This document shows positions 27,001 through 34,852 of a stretch of 64,000 nt of DNA, piece after piece. The stretch is taken from contig CALWJD010000005.1 in assembly GCA_944380925.1 (NCBI GenBank), forward strand, positions 1-64,000. Direction: 5' to 3'. The DNA is from UMGS1491 sp944380925 (GTDB lineage: Bacteria; Bacillota; Clostridia; Oscillospirales; Acutalibacteraceae). Within the stretch, counting starts at the first letter, position 1, and the number at the start of each line of letters is the position of its first letter. A program made the translations under genes and the position numbers. The notes below the pieces were generated by a model. The model searched no databases. It saw nothing but the letters and a program-made list of their open reading frames with translations, and was not told where the DNA came from.

Positions 27001-27256
27001 CGCACTCAATTTGTATGCCATCATAGCGATATTGAACCGAAAGTCTGCCCAAACCGTTTTCAAGCTCTATTTCGCGGCGCTTGACAAGTTGATTTTTAAT
27101 TTTTGATAAAACAAATTCATCGGCATCAATACCGGGAAGTATATTTTCGATGCTTTTTTTAATACCGATATCTTTTATTTTCATCAATAAAGGCTTTAAA
27201 GAGTTTATTACTACTTCGCTTAACCTACCGCCTTGATAATCACTTCTGTCTTCCAT
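24092..27256 (-). CDS. Large metallophosphatase with FIVAR-like and beta-helix domains
   Basis: The 1054-residue protein has a novel domain order. Residues 1-330 are an unrecognised, mostly helical region without signal peptide. Residues about 330-410 resemble the fibronectin-like domain of purple acid phosphatases. Residues 415-640 are a calcineurin-like phosphatase with FADSQG, HLGDFVDDG, SGNHDG, LTHKSPY and LGAHDHVYAR. Residues 725-800 resemble the helical 'Tyr-Asp-Leu' repeats of surface proteins (LEKYNKLEYSEKVKVLNYGDLL). The remainder looks like a right-handed beta-helix. With no export signal, it may be cytoplasmic or use another route. It lies 24 bases after nfo. Confidence 0.85.
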   Translation of the reverse strand: MEDRSDYQGGRLSEVVINSLKPLLMKIKDIGIKKSIENILPGIDADEFVLSKIKNQLVKRREIELENGLGRLSVQYRYDGIQIECAGLIRLLVNKITITDEQIIKSFDNILSQIEEKYILDDKYILSKIDEIVLSLSETEIYKPETSEEKTLYDLAMLILINYYKNKEEKPNWLNAALSNISRGTFIKKWIEILAEYISEMISAVSEQVFLDFKITFDSFFVRTFLNKITNKGQISALLDMFKINVKDIIYKFSKSYVSPSFIRGASWIVADIAGDLVSNFDENFPEDAGEYVSELLEDDKSVFGITVTLGENAVLDRNFRWFTSECAKESEIEYSYDKNFSEKFVVKAQCERVPKAFPVFNFGLISSYKIIFLNKFSAKIKNLKLGKVYYRIKNTGDDFQKCSPIYSLKGLDFEDDFKFTVFADSQGMTKSDYGAFSEVFEKAYENEHETDFMVHLGDFVDDGNNEMLWKWLLESDVWKNMPIVPLSGNHDGRIGAKSVKCGVENPLVSHFYLENPIYEKNSKGAYFSFVYKNATFVVLNTNAVNSEDELDEKQYKWALGVAEKCKTKWKILLTHKSPYSNGPHHKDPDVKKIGKQIKKLAYYGNFDLVLGAHDHVYARTHFLNMDVVVKNKRAVKNKKEGISEAYKNPLGTVFVVPGTSGVKNYRQHFPIDFPAYKLLDIKNPVYSLVSIEKNTFCFCAYEFERSKKEFKLIDSFEINKVTEDKEISAKTVSRFIDAIPDIPWLDNKLLIDKALEKYNKLEYSEKVKVLNYGDLLNKKRINESYLELKKAEIRIVKNKYEFLKALKDKNVGTIITKCGEIKFDHRFFAKKFVIDRNLCITGEARILNAQFVVKEMACLTVSGNICIDNTKKPVSVKFAQDVIKMQDDSIFVLNENATISGGYGIGKHGHGISAVGENCFIYLNSSGYNLVNKGVVFAPMGSSKVVVTSGKYFSVGGNYAINTNGEVKLKGGFIRSVKVSENGILKVDGAIVGEDNKPKFTVPIEVFGKLILKSGTVKARDGVSVVAHSGEKTGNVNVLSKDIDIKGKILYNR

Positions 27257-27280
27257 TTTTTATATCCTTATGTTTTTTAA

Positions 27281-28114
27281 TTAGTCTTTGTAAATACCTT
27301 TAAGCATGGCTATTTCATGAGCATATCCGCTTAAATCTTCTTGTGGGGTTTCTAAGATAAACGGCAAATCTTTAAGATATTTATGATTTATAATTTTTTC
27401 GAATGCCTTGATGCCAATATTGCCTTTTCCTATTTGCTCGTGCCTGTCTTTTCTGCTGCCACATACATTTTTACTGTCATTTATATGAATAGCTTTAAGC
27501 TTTTTTATTCCGATAGTCTTATCAAATTCTTCTATAACGCCTTCCAAATTATTAACTATATCGTATCCGCCGTCAAAAACATGGCATGTATCTAAGCAAA
27601 CTCCTATTTTATCTTTTAATTTGGTGTTATCAAGTATTGCTCTGAGCTCTTCAAACTTTCCGCCGATTTCGCTACCCTTACCTGCCATTGTTTCAAGCAA
27701 AACCGTGGTTGTCTGCGTAGCTTTTAAAACTTCGTTTAAAACATCGGTTATCTTTTTTATGCCAACCTCGGCGCCTTGCCCCGTGTGGCTCCCCGGGTGA
27801 AAGTTATAAAGGCTGCCCGGTATATTTTCGAGCCTTTCCAGATCCTCCGCAAAAATATCTTTTGAAAACTTGCAAATATGTTCGGCTGCAGAGCAAAGAT
27901 TCAAAGTATACGGCGCATGAGCAACAATCTTTGAAAAATTGTTTTCTTTCGCAATATCCAAAAAACTTTCTATATCTTTTGGATCTATCGCTTTTGCCTT
28001 ACCCCCTCTTGGATTACGGCTAAAAAACTGAAATGTGTTTGCCCCTAATTTAATTGCTGTTTTCGCCATCGCCGTAAACCCACCGCCAGACGAAAGATGA
28101 CATCCTATATTCAT
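27281..28114 (-). CDS. nfo: Endonuclease IV
   Basis: The enzyme cuts DNA 5' of abasic sites in base excision repair, using three zinc ions. The 277-residue TIM-barrel protein starts MNIGCHLSSGGGFTAMAK and has FHPGSHTGQG, LLETMAGKG, GVCLDTCHVFDGGYD and IHINDSK. The frame is open upstream to 28225, but that part is hydrophobic and unrelated to the family, so the ATG at 28114 is chosen. Confidence 0.95.
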   Translation of the reverse strand: MNIGCHLSSGGGFTAMAKTAIKLGANTFQFFSRNPRGGKAKAIDPKDIESFLDIAKENNFSKIVAHAPYTLNLCSAAEHICKFSKDIFAEDLERLENIPGSLYNFHPGSHTGQGAEVGIKKITDVLNEVLKATQTTTVLLETMAGKGSEIGGKFEELRAILDNTKLKDKIGVCLDTCHVFDGGYDIVNNLEGVIEEFDKTIGIKKLKAIHINDSKNVCGSRKDRHEQIGKGNIGIKAFEKIINHKYLKDLPFILETPQEDLSGYAHEIAMLKGIYKD

Positions 28115-28232
28115 ATATTTGTTCGGCCTAAACCCGAACTCTACACCTACCTTTTGAGTATTACCTATTAATTTTATTATAAACCCCAATATAAAAAAAG
28201 AACATAATTTAAAATGCCTATTCAAAATTCAC

Positions 28233-28261
28233 TTGATTTTTTAAATATATTATGATATAAT
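28233..28261 (+). promoter_or_regulatory. Promoter of the first ankyrin-like gene
   Basis: TTGATT and TATAAT are separated by exactly 17 bases, about 55 bases upstream of the start codon. The same element recurs almost unchanged at 30911-30939 before the second paralogue. Confidence 0.85.
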
Positions 28262-28316
28262 TAAAACATAGTTTGAAATTATGCTTAATAATATATCTTT
28301 TGAAAGGTGTTTATTT

Positions 28317-30500
28317 ATGAACAAGAAACAATTTGCAACCAAACTTATAGCAAGCATGTTATCAGCTTATTTTTTAGTCCCCTGTACCTCAACATTTGGC
28401 GTTGATAGTCAACCCGAAAGTGAAGAAGCAGTCTCTTTATCAGAAAAAAATCAAGAAGCACTAAACGATGAAGACACACAGGAAAGCGAAGATGCGCAAG
28501 AAGGCGAGAACAAACAAAAAAGCGAAGACACACAGAAAGTCAAAGATAAGAAGAAAGGTCAGAAAAAAACCATACTTAGAAATCCATATGTCCAAGTAGT
28601 CGGTGGCGGTATAGGTTTAGGCGCTCTAATTTTCGGCGGATCTCGTCTTTGGAAACGCTTTTCCTCCGGTAGACATCCCCAGAGCCCCACTGACGGGGGT
28701 TCTGTAACACCTCCTGCTGCTCCCGTTGAGCCTCAGACATTACCTGAAGACCGTTCCGGTTGGAATGAACTACACCACGCGGCGGAGGGAGACCAAGCTC
28801 GTCTGGCTAATCTTTTGGATATGAGCCTTGAAGACAAAAGACGTTATTTTGGAGAGAGAGATGCTCTGGGACGCACCCCTTTGTATATTGCTTATAAGTA
28901 CGGCAACCGATTCTTTTTAGACCATTTCCATAATGAATACAATTTTGAACAATTATATCGACAAAGCCCTCAGGAAATGTACAACTTCTTTATTTTTGAC
29001 GTTTTGTGTACAGCCGCAAGACTCGATGACGTGCACACTCTTAGCCATTTGGAAGAAGCGATTCGAAGTACTTTCGCCTATCGAAAAGCATCTACAGACC
29101 CCCATGATTATAGCCTCTTAAATATGGCATTGGCACATGGCGCCCAAATTGCCCACGAAAGATCATTAAATCTTGGCATCACAGAACTCGGCTACAGCCT
29201 TTTAGATATAGCACTTCGCCATAATGCAAGAAATGCCGCAACATACTTAATGGGTCAAGGCGTTGTTTTTGAAATGAACAATATTTTTGGCAATGCCACA
29301 CTCACCCCGGAAAATAAACTTGAAATTTTAAACTTTTTGGCAGAACACGGATACAGTTTCGCCGGCACAGACGGACACGATCCTTTTGATGTACGACTTG
29401 TTTTTGGCAATACCAGACTCGCCCCGGAAAATAAACTTGAAATTTTAAACTTTTTGGCAGAACATGGCTATGATTTTGCCGGCACAAACGGACACGAGCC
29501 CTTTAATGTACAACTTGTTTTTGGTGATGCCACACTCACCCCGGAAAATAAACTTGAAATTTTAAACTTTTTGGCAGAACATGGCTATGATTTTGCCGGC
29601 ACAAATGGGCATGCGCCTTTTGATGTACGACTTGTTTTTGACGATGCCTTACTCACTACAGAAAACAAACTTGCCTTTTTAAACTTCTTAGCAGAACGCG
29701 GCTACAATTTTACTAACATACGCAGACAACCGCTTTTTGATGCACGCCTCATTTTCGGCGATAATTCACTCACAATAGAAAACAAAATCGCCTTTTTAAA
29801 CTCTTTGGCAAGACTTGGTTACAGTTTCACCCGCATGCCCCGCCCCAGCCAGCCGTCTTTTGATCTACAACAACTTATTTTTGGCAATGCCTTACTCACC
29901 CCAGACAATAAAGTTGACTTTTTAATATCTTTAGCAGGACTCGGCTACAATTTTGCAGGAACAGATAATTTTACGTCTTTTATAAACCTTATATTCGGCG
30001 ATCCGAGCCTTACTGATGAAAATAGGTTGTCGATTTTAAGATCCCTGAAGGCAAACGGTTATAATTTTGGCATTACATCCGTTTCTTCCGCTCATAAAAA
30101 GTTAACTGAAACATTCCTTGATACACAACATTTTCGTCCCATCCTCTTCGAATTCTACATTGAATATTGTAATGCATTAAGCTATATAGATAATGGGAGC
30201 CGCACCGACATCCAGCACAAACTTACGGTACGTACTCGTGTCCCCAGTTATCAAAACCTTTTAAACTACTTTAACCAAAAATGTGCAGAGCAACCGGATG
30301 CACCAAATGCACAACCTGCTGGACCAGCACCTACGGATAGGGGACATTCTCGCATTGATGATGGTGATGATAGCGATAGCGAAGAGGACGATGACGACGA
30401 TGATGATGACGAAGACGATGACGATGATGATGAGGAGGAGGAGGACGAAGACGAAGACGAAGACAATGGCCACGTCTGGGGTACCGGAAACCGGCTGTAA
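28317..30500 (+). CDS. Exported ankyrin-like repeat protein with acidic tail, paralogue 1
   Basis: The 727-residue protein starts at an ATG preceded by GAAAGGTG. It has a signal peptide (residues 1-30), a Glu/Lys-rich stretch, a second hydrophobic segment (about 90-108), a Pro-rich linker and an ankyrin-like region (about 140-315). Then come about seven 39-41-residue repeats with the pattern LTPENKLEILNFLAEHGY. The end is almost only Asp and Glu. The hydrophobic segment followed by Lys/Arg suggests a membrane-anchored protein. In-frame remnants of a conserved C-terminus follow the stop codon (30508-30611), so the present end looks truncated. A host-directed role is inferred from the ankyrin-like fold. 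Confidence 0.85.
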   Translation: MNKKQFATKLIASMLSAYFLVPCTSTFGVDSQPESEEAVSLSEKNQEALNDEDTQESEDAQEGENKQKSEDTQKVKDKKKGQKKTILRNPYVQVVGGGIGLGALIFGGSRLWKRFSSGRHPQSPTDGGSVTPPAAPVEPQTLPEDRSGWNELHHAAEGDQARLANLLDMSLEDKRRYFGERDALGRTPLYIAYKYGNRFFLDHFHNEYNFEQLYRQSPQEMYNFFIFDVLCTAARLDDVHTLSHLEEAIRSTFAYRKASTDPHDYSLLNMALAHGAQIAHERSLNLGITELGYSLLDIALRHNARNAATYLMGQGVVFEMNNIFGNATLTPENKLEILNFLAEHGYSFAGTDGHDPFDVRLVFGNTRLAPENKLEILNFLAEHGYDFAGTNGHEPFNVQLVFGDATLTPENKLEILNFLAEHGYDFAGTNGHAPFDVRLVFDDALLTTENKLAFLNFLAERGYNFTNIRRQPLFDARLIFGDNSLTIENKIAFLNSLARLGYSFTRMPRPSQPSFDLQQLIFGNALLTPDNKVDFLISLAGLGYNFAGTDNFTSFINLIFGDPSLTDENRLSILRSLKANGYNFGITSVSSAHKKLTETFLDTQHFRPILFEFYIEYCNALSYIDNGSRTDIQHKLTVRTRVPSYQNLLNYFNQKCAEQPDAPNAQPAGPAPTDRGHSRIDDGDDSDSEEDDDDDDDDEDDDDDDEEEEDEDEDEDNGHVWGTGNRL
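29282..30075 (+). repeat. Tandem 117-bp coding repeats in ankyrin-like gene 1
   Basis: About seven units of 117-123 bases lie in the gene. The first three are nearly identical in DNA, including silent positions, while later units diverge. This points to recent expansion or gene conversion at the 5' end of the array. Confidence 0.85.
30355..30465 (+). repeat. GAT/GAC/GAG codon repeat (acidic tract)
   Basis: A low-complexity tract of Asp and Glu codons encodes the acidic tail of paralogue 1. Such tracts are prone to slippage. The antisense frame gives a long serine run, which is a shadow. Confidence 0.8.
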
Positions 30501-30507
30501 AATTAAG

Positions 30508-30611
30508 ACAACTGGGGTCAAGAGCACCGGACGGGTAGCAACAACGAAAAACAACTAACCCCAGAAAAGATATAAGCAGAGCGTCTTAGAAAATTGCAGA
30601 AAAAGCGGTAA
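30508..30611 (+). pseudogene. Eroded C-terminal end of ankyrin-like gene 1
   Basis: In the same frame as gene 1, after its stop codon, the sequence reads NWGQEHRTGSNN, then LTPEKI, a stop, and AERLRKLQKKR before another stop. This matches the intact end of paralogue 2 (NQGHTTGSS, LTREEM, REQRLAALARRR). Three nonsense codons separate it from the open frame. Confidence 0.6.
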
Positions 30612-30709
30612 CCTCCTGTGAAAAGCAGTCACATTTCGGCATGAGTAAATAGTAAACCACGAACCTCGGTAGCTTTTCGATCAGCTATTATTAATATTTT
30701 GCATACAAT

Positions 30710-30743
30710 AACCCCTACGCTTAGATTTAAGCGTAGGGGTTTT
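30710..30743 (+). terminator. Terminator of ankyrin-like gene 1
   Basis: A 14-bp stem (AACCCCTACGCTTA / TAAGCGTAGGGGTT) with a 4-base loop runs into TT. The terminator at 32587-32618 after paralogue 2 shares the core CCCTACGCTTA. Confidence 0.9.
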
Positions 30744-30762
30744 GAATACTTTTTAAATGCAG

Positions 30763-30820
30763 CTACTCCGCCGGAGTAATTTTAACGACACCGCTAAGTC
30801 AATTCATATCAAATGTTTCT
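30763..30820 (-). pseudogene. 3' remnant of a STAS anti-sigma antagonist gene
   Basis: Read on the minus strand this encodes ETFDMN-stop-LSGVVKITPAE-stop. The intact gene at 32639-32956 ends EVFDMTRFSDMVKITPAE. The fragment sits at the same place relative to the terminator as the real gene does downstream, so it was carried along when the ankyrin-like gene was duplicated. Confidence 0.75.
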
Positions 30821-30910
30821 ATTTTGCAAGTTTTTGTTTGCGTTATTCTGCATTATTCTCTTAGCAAATGAAGTCCACAAAAACTTACGAAATAATACAC
30901 AAAAAACCAC

Positions 30911-30939
30911 TTGATTTTTTTGATATGTTATGATATAAT
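30911..30939 (+). promoter_or_regulatory. Promoter of the second ankyrin-like gene
   Basis: TTGATT and TATAAT are 17 bases apart, as in the copy at 28233-28261. The following leader and the ribosome binding site AAAGGTG are also conserved between the two copies. The rest of 30612-30994 holds the terminator, the STAS remnant and about 90 bases with nothing recognisable. Confidence 0.85.
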
Positions 30940-30994
30940 TAAGACGAAGTTTGAAATTATGTTTAATAAGATAATCTTTGAAAGGTGTTTATTT

Positions 30995-32518
30995 ATGAAC
31001 AAAAAAACAATTTGCAACCAAACTTATGGCAAGCATACTATCCACTTCTATTTTGGCCCCTTGTGCCACAACGTTTGGAATTGAAAGACAAAACCCAAGT
31101 AGCAAAATTGTTTCCACACAAAAAATGAAGTTGAAAAAACAAAAAATAAAAAAACAGCGAAAAAAAATAAATACGCTAAAGCAGCCGGATGCGGTGCCGG
31201 GATAGGAGCCCTGCTTTTCGGAGGGCATCATCTTTTGAAGCATCGTAATCGCCATGGACGTCCCGGCGACGATAATGTTCATGAAAATGTCTCCGCATCT
31301 ACCACTAACTCTACCGGCGAAGTCTCACCTGCAAACTCTGTGAATACCGGCGTGGTTCGCACTCCAAGCCCTGTGGTGAGCGATGATGACAGTTCACCAA
31401 GCCCTGTAGATACCGAAATAGTCCCACCACACGTCCCTGCGGAAAGCGATGACACCCTTCCGGATGTATTGGCGGCGGCTAAAACCGGTGATGTAAGTGT
31501 ACTGGAGCAAATATTTACAAAAGCCCAAAAGGAAGGCTATAAGCTTGGAGATGTCATAATATGCTGCGACGCTCTTGCCCCTCTACGCCAAACCGATGAA
31601 TATGACCGTACAGCTCTTTATATTGCCATCATGAATGATCAGACAGCATTTGTAAATTACTGGTTAGAGCATTTTCCTGAACGAAGCCAGAATTACAAAG
31701 AACTTGATTTTAATATACCGGACACTTGGTGTTGCGCCGCAAGTTTAAATGATACAGAAGCTCTTAGAAAATTACTTGCACGAAATGACGCCCAACAGTA
31801 TATCAATTGGATAAATGATGGCGATTTCGGCCTTCTAAATCGTGTATTTAGCACTGGGAATTTTGAGACAGCTCTTCTTTTAATGCAAAATGGTATCCGC
31901 TACAGTATGAAATCTCTATGCAGCCTTGATATTTATGGCACCAACACGATAACCTTCATTCAAACTTTGGCGTTTCTGCATGAACAACATTTTAATTTTG
32001 ACTTTACCACTTCTATTTGGCGAGATGGTCGTTATTCTACGGCAGCTTATTGGGCATTGTATACATCTTTAAACAAACCTAACGTTTTTAGATATTACAT
32101 TGAACAATTGAATGTATTAAGTTGTATGCCCAATCGTGACCGTACCGAGCTACGCAAGGATTTAACTGCGCATATTAATGACTTTTATGTGGACCAAGCA
32201 TCTGCTGCCCAGGAACTTTTAAACTACTTTAACCAAAAATGCTCAGAACAACCGAACGCACCAATCGCTCAACCTGATGCAACAGCAGCCGGAGCATCAA
32301 CGCAACCCGGAGCACCAAACGCTCAACCTGGCACAATGGCAGCCGGAGAAGGCAGCGGTAGTGAAACCACAACAGAAGGCACCCCACCTAATCAAGGGCA
32401 CACAACAGGTAGCTCTGATGCACAACCAAGCAGACCACTCACTCGCGAGGAAATGAGGGAACAACGACTGGCGGCGCTGGCAAGACGGCGCAATAATAAC
32501 ACACCTAATCCCCAATAA
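30995..32518 (+). CDS. Exported ankyrin-like protein, paralogue 2, with two compensating frameshifts
   Basis: The ATG at 30995 and AAAGGTG match paralogue 1, but a run of seven A (31001-31007) shifts the frame after four codons. With one A fewer, the frame reads the signal peptide KQFATKLMASILSTSILAPC. A second shift at a six-A run (31120-31125) returns to the main frame, which is open from 31103 to 32518. That frame encodes a hydrophobic segment (GAGIGALLFGG), an ankyrin-like region and a Pro/Gln/Ala-rich linker ending LAALARRRNNN. Without slippage or an error in the assembly only an unexported fragment from TTG 31235 (427 residues) would be made. The 39-residue repeats and acidic tail of paralogue 1 are absent. 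Confidence 0.65.
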
Positions 32519-32586
32519 ACAACCAAATAAAGTGATATTGTTTGATTAACCGCCGGTTTCGTAACCATGCTATTGCGCAAAGACGG

Positions 32587-32618
32587 GCCCTACGCTTAAA
32601 TTAAGCGTAGGGCTTTTT
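32587..32618 (+). terminator. Terminator of ankyrin-like gene 2
   Basis: GCCCTACGCTTAA pairs with TTAAGCGTAGGGC and is followed by five T. It may also serve the convergent STAS gene. It is homologous to the terminator at 30710-30743. Confidence 0.88.
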
Positions 32619-32638
32619 GAACGATTTTTAAATAAAAC

Positions 32639-32956
32639 TTACTCTGCCGGGGTAATTTTAACCATATCGCTAAATCTGGTCATATCGAAAACTTCCATAA
32701 CCTCCGGTTTAACATTTATTACTTCAAAACTTGCATTTTCCATGGCGCTCATCCTCTTTTGAGTATAAAGAATGGTTCTGAGTCCGGCGCTGCTTAAGTA
32801 TTCAACTTCACCAAAATTGAAAATCAAATTATTTTCTCCTGCTTCCAAACTCTCATCTACCGCCTTTTGGAGCTCCGGCGCAGTTTGAGTGTCAACTCTT
32901 CCTTTGATATTATAAACACATTTGCCCTCTTCATTGGTAATCTTCTCGATCTCCAT
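32639..32956 (-). CDS. STAS-domain anti-sigma factor antagonist
   Basis: This 105-residue protein belongs to the SpoIIAA/RsbV family, which binds an anti-sigma kinase when its serine is unphosphorylated. The phosphorylation site lies in EVEYLSSAGLRTILY near residue 57. AGGAGGAG precedes the ATG. It follows the kinase gene by 12 bases. No sigma factor gene is adjacent, so the regulated target is unknown. Confidence 0.92.
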   Translation of the reverse strand: MEIEKITNEEGKCVYNIKGRVDTQTAPELQKAVDESLEAGENNLIFNFGEVEYLSSAGLRTILYTQKRMSAMENASFEVINVKPEVMEVFDMTRFSDMVKITPAE

Positions 32957-32968
32957 TTTTTACTCCTC

Positions 32969-33388
32969 CTAAATAGTTTTCATTTTTTTGATTATCAAAA
33001 GGTTATTTGCCCCGTCTTCGTAAAAATATTGCATTTCGTCCATCATTTTTCTGACCATAAATATTCCAAGCCCGCCGATTTTTCTTTCTTCCAAACTTTG
33101 ATGTATATCTGGGACACCCCATTTGGTTGGATCAAAAGGAATTCCTGCATCCCTGAATTTTACCTGAATAATTCCCTCTTGAGGTGAAAAACCAATATCA
33201 ACCAAAACATCTCCTTGAGAGCCGGGGTACGCATACCGCGCAATATTTACAAATATTTCTTCCGATGAAAGCAAAACATTACTTTTTATCTTTCGGTCAA
33301 TTTTCATTTCGTCAATAAATTCTTGCAAAAAATCATGCACTAAATTCCAATTTTCTACAATGGCAGGAATTTGAATATGGCGCTTCAC
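32969..33388 (-). CDS. Anti-sigma factor serine kinase, RsbW/SpoIIAB-like
   Basis: The 139-residue HATPase protein has the N-box helix (LSSEEIFVNIARYAYP, near residue 45) and the G-box GGLGIFMVRKMMDEM. It should phosphorylate the STAS protein encoded next and sequester a sigma factor. The start is GTG (33386-33388), with GAGGTGTG upstream. Its order, kinase then antagonist, is opposite to the spoIIA and rsb operons, and it lacks the sigma gene. Confidence 0.88.
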   Translation of the reverse strand: MKRHIQIPAIVENWNLVHDFLQEFIDEMKIDRKIKSNVLLSSEEIFVNIARYAYPGSQGDVLVDIGFSPQEGIIQVKFRDAGIPFDPTKWGVPDIHQSLEERKIGGLGIFMVRKMMDEMQYFYEDGANNLLIIKKMKTI

Positions 33389-33446
33389 GTTAGGGACACA
33401 CCTCTTTTATATAAATAAATGTGAGTTTTGCCATTAAAACAATTAG

Positions 33447-33475
33447 ATGATATCACATTAACTATAGCAATTCAA
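33447..33475 (-). promoter_or_regulatory. Promoter of the anti-sigma pair
   Basis: On the minus strand TTGAAT (33470-33475) and TATCAT (33447-33452) are 17 bases apart, about 60 bases before the kinase start. Confidence 0.6.
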
Positions 33476-33614
33476 TAATTAGTCTATTTTTTGTAATTTT
33501 GACTTTTTGCACATTTTCAACACGATTTTCAACATATTTCTAAATTAATATACAATAATCAAAAAATGCATCTTATTTTATAAGTAAATTTTCTTTTTAT
33601 TTATGCAATAATGA

Positions 33615-34799
33615 TTAAATATAGCTTATCCTTCCAACAACCTTGCCCTCTTTAACATAAACTCTGGGCACACGCTTACCAATTAGGCAAATAATCTCAT
33701 AATTAATAGTTCCTATCAAATCGGCAAGTTCGTCCACCGTAATCGTTTGATCGCCGTCTTTCCCAAAAACGGTAACTATATCGCCTTCATGTACGCCTCC
33801 AATATTTGAAACGTCAAGCATTAACTGATCCATACAAACTCTGCCTACAATCGGCGCGCGTTTACCCGAAACGATCATTTCCGCTTTATTTGAAAATCTT
33901 AAAGAGTAACCATCTGCATATCCGATTGCAACTGAAGCTATTTTCATTTCTTTTTTGGAAACAAATGTGCGACCATAACTTATACTTACATCTTTAGGAA
34001 TGGTTTTTACTTGTGAAATAACCGTCTTTAACTGCATAACGGGTTTTAAATCAATTTTATTTTCCGTTTCTTTGGAAGGGTGCAATCCATAAAGAATCAC
34101 TCCCGCCCTTACCATATCCAAATGCATTTCGGGGAAATTTATTATTCCGCCACTGTTGCAGCAATGCTTAAGCGGTATCTTAATGCCACTGCTTTCAAGC
34201 TTTTTAGCCATAGACATAAAATTATCATATTGTTTTATTGTATACCGGAGGTTATTTGTAATGTCATCGGAAACGGAAAAATGGGTAAACATACCTTCTA
34301 ATTCAAGTTCCGGCATAGTTTCTTTTATTTCTATTATTTCTTGAAGGGATTTTTCTATATTTTCCTTAGTTTGAGCAAAAAATCCAATTCTGCTCATACC
34401 GGTATCAATTTTAAGATGCACTTTAAGTTTTAAATTCTTACTTTTACATTTTTCATGAAGCTTTTGCGCATATTCAAGAGAAAACAAAGCCTGAGAAATA
34501 TCATACTTATAAAGCAAATGCGCCATATTAGATGGCGTATAGCCAAAAATAAGTATTGGTTTCTTTGCGCCATTTTTTCTAAGCTCGATAGCCTCATCAA
34601 GATTAGAAACGCCGTACCAATCAGCGCCCATTTTTTCATATTCTTTAACTAAAAACCCTGCTCCATGCCCGTAAGCATCGGCTTTTAAAACACATAATAC
34701 TTTTGTGTCTTTTTTAAGCTTACTTTCTATACTTTTAAAGTTATACTCCAAAGCGTCTAAATCAATTTGAGCCCAAGTACGTTTAGAAAATTCTTCCAT
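33615..34799 (-). CDS. alr: Alanine racemase
   Basis: The PLP enzyme makes D-alanine for the cell wall. The 394-residue protein has the PLP-lysine motif VLKADAYGHGAGF near residue 43, KIDTGMSRIGF and, towards the end, VGRVCMDQLMLDVS. An upstream frame adds six residues from 34817; the ATG at 34799, after GGAAGTG, fits the family better. It is divergent from dus across a region with an inverted repeat. Confidence 0.96.
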   Translation of the reverse strand: MEEFSKRTWAQIDLDALEYNFKSIESKLKKDTKVLCVLKADAYGHGAGFLVKEYEKMGADWYGVSNLDEAIELRKNGAKKPILIFGYTPSNMAHLLYKYDISQALFSLEYAQKLHEKCKSKNLKLKVHLKIDTGMSRIGFFAQTKENIEKSLQEIIEIKETMPELELEGMFTHFSVSDDITNNLRYTIKQYDNFMSMAKKLESSGIKIPLKHCCNSGGIINFPEMHLDMVRAGVILYGLHPSKETENKIDLKPVMQLKTVISQVKTIPKDVSISYGRTFVSKKEMKIASVAIGYADGYSLRFSNKAEMIVSGKRAPIVGRVCMDQLMLDVSNIGGVHEGDIVTVFGKDGDQTITVDELADLIGTINYEIICLIGKRVPRVYVKEGKVVGRISYI

Positions 34800-34852
34800 A
34801 ATTAAAAACACTTCCATTTACAAATAATAAAATATATTTTTAAGAAAATTAT

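Noticed and set aside
28115..28225. N-terminal extension of endonuclease IV
   Set aside because: The added residues are hydrophobic and not part of the family, which starts at MNIGCHLS.
29282..30075. Regular repeats considered as a CRISPR array
   Set aside because: Units are 117 bases, coding throughout, without spacers of constant length between short palindromic repeats.
30261..30554. Minus-strand open frames rich in Ser or Val/Ile opposite the acidic tract
   Set aside because: They are antisense shadows of the GAT/GAC/GAG repeat and have no ribosome binding site.
31103..32518. TGA or TAG readthrough as explanation for paralogue 2
   Set aside because: The break is explained by single-base differences in poly-A runs, and other genes show normal stop usage.
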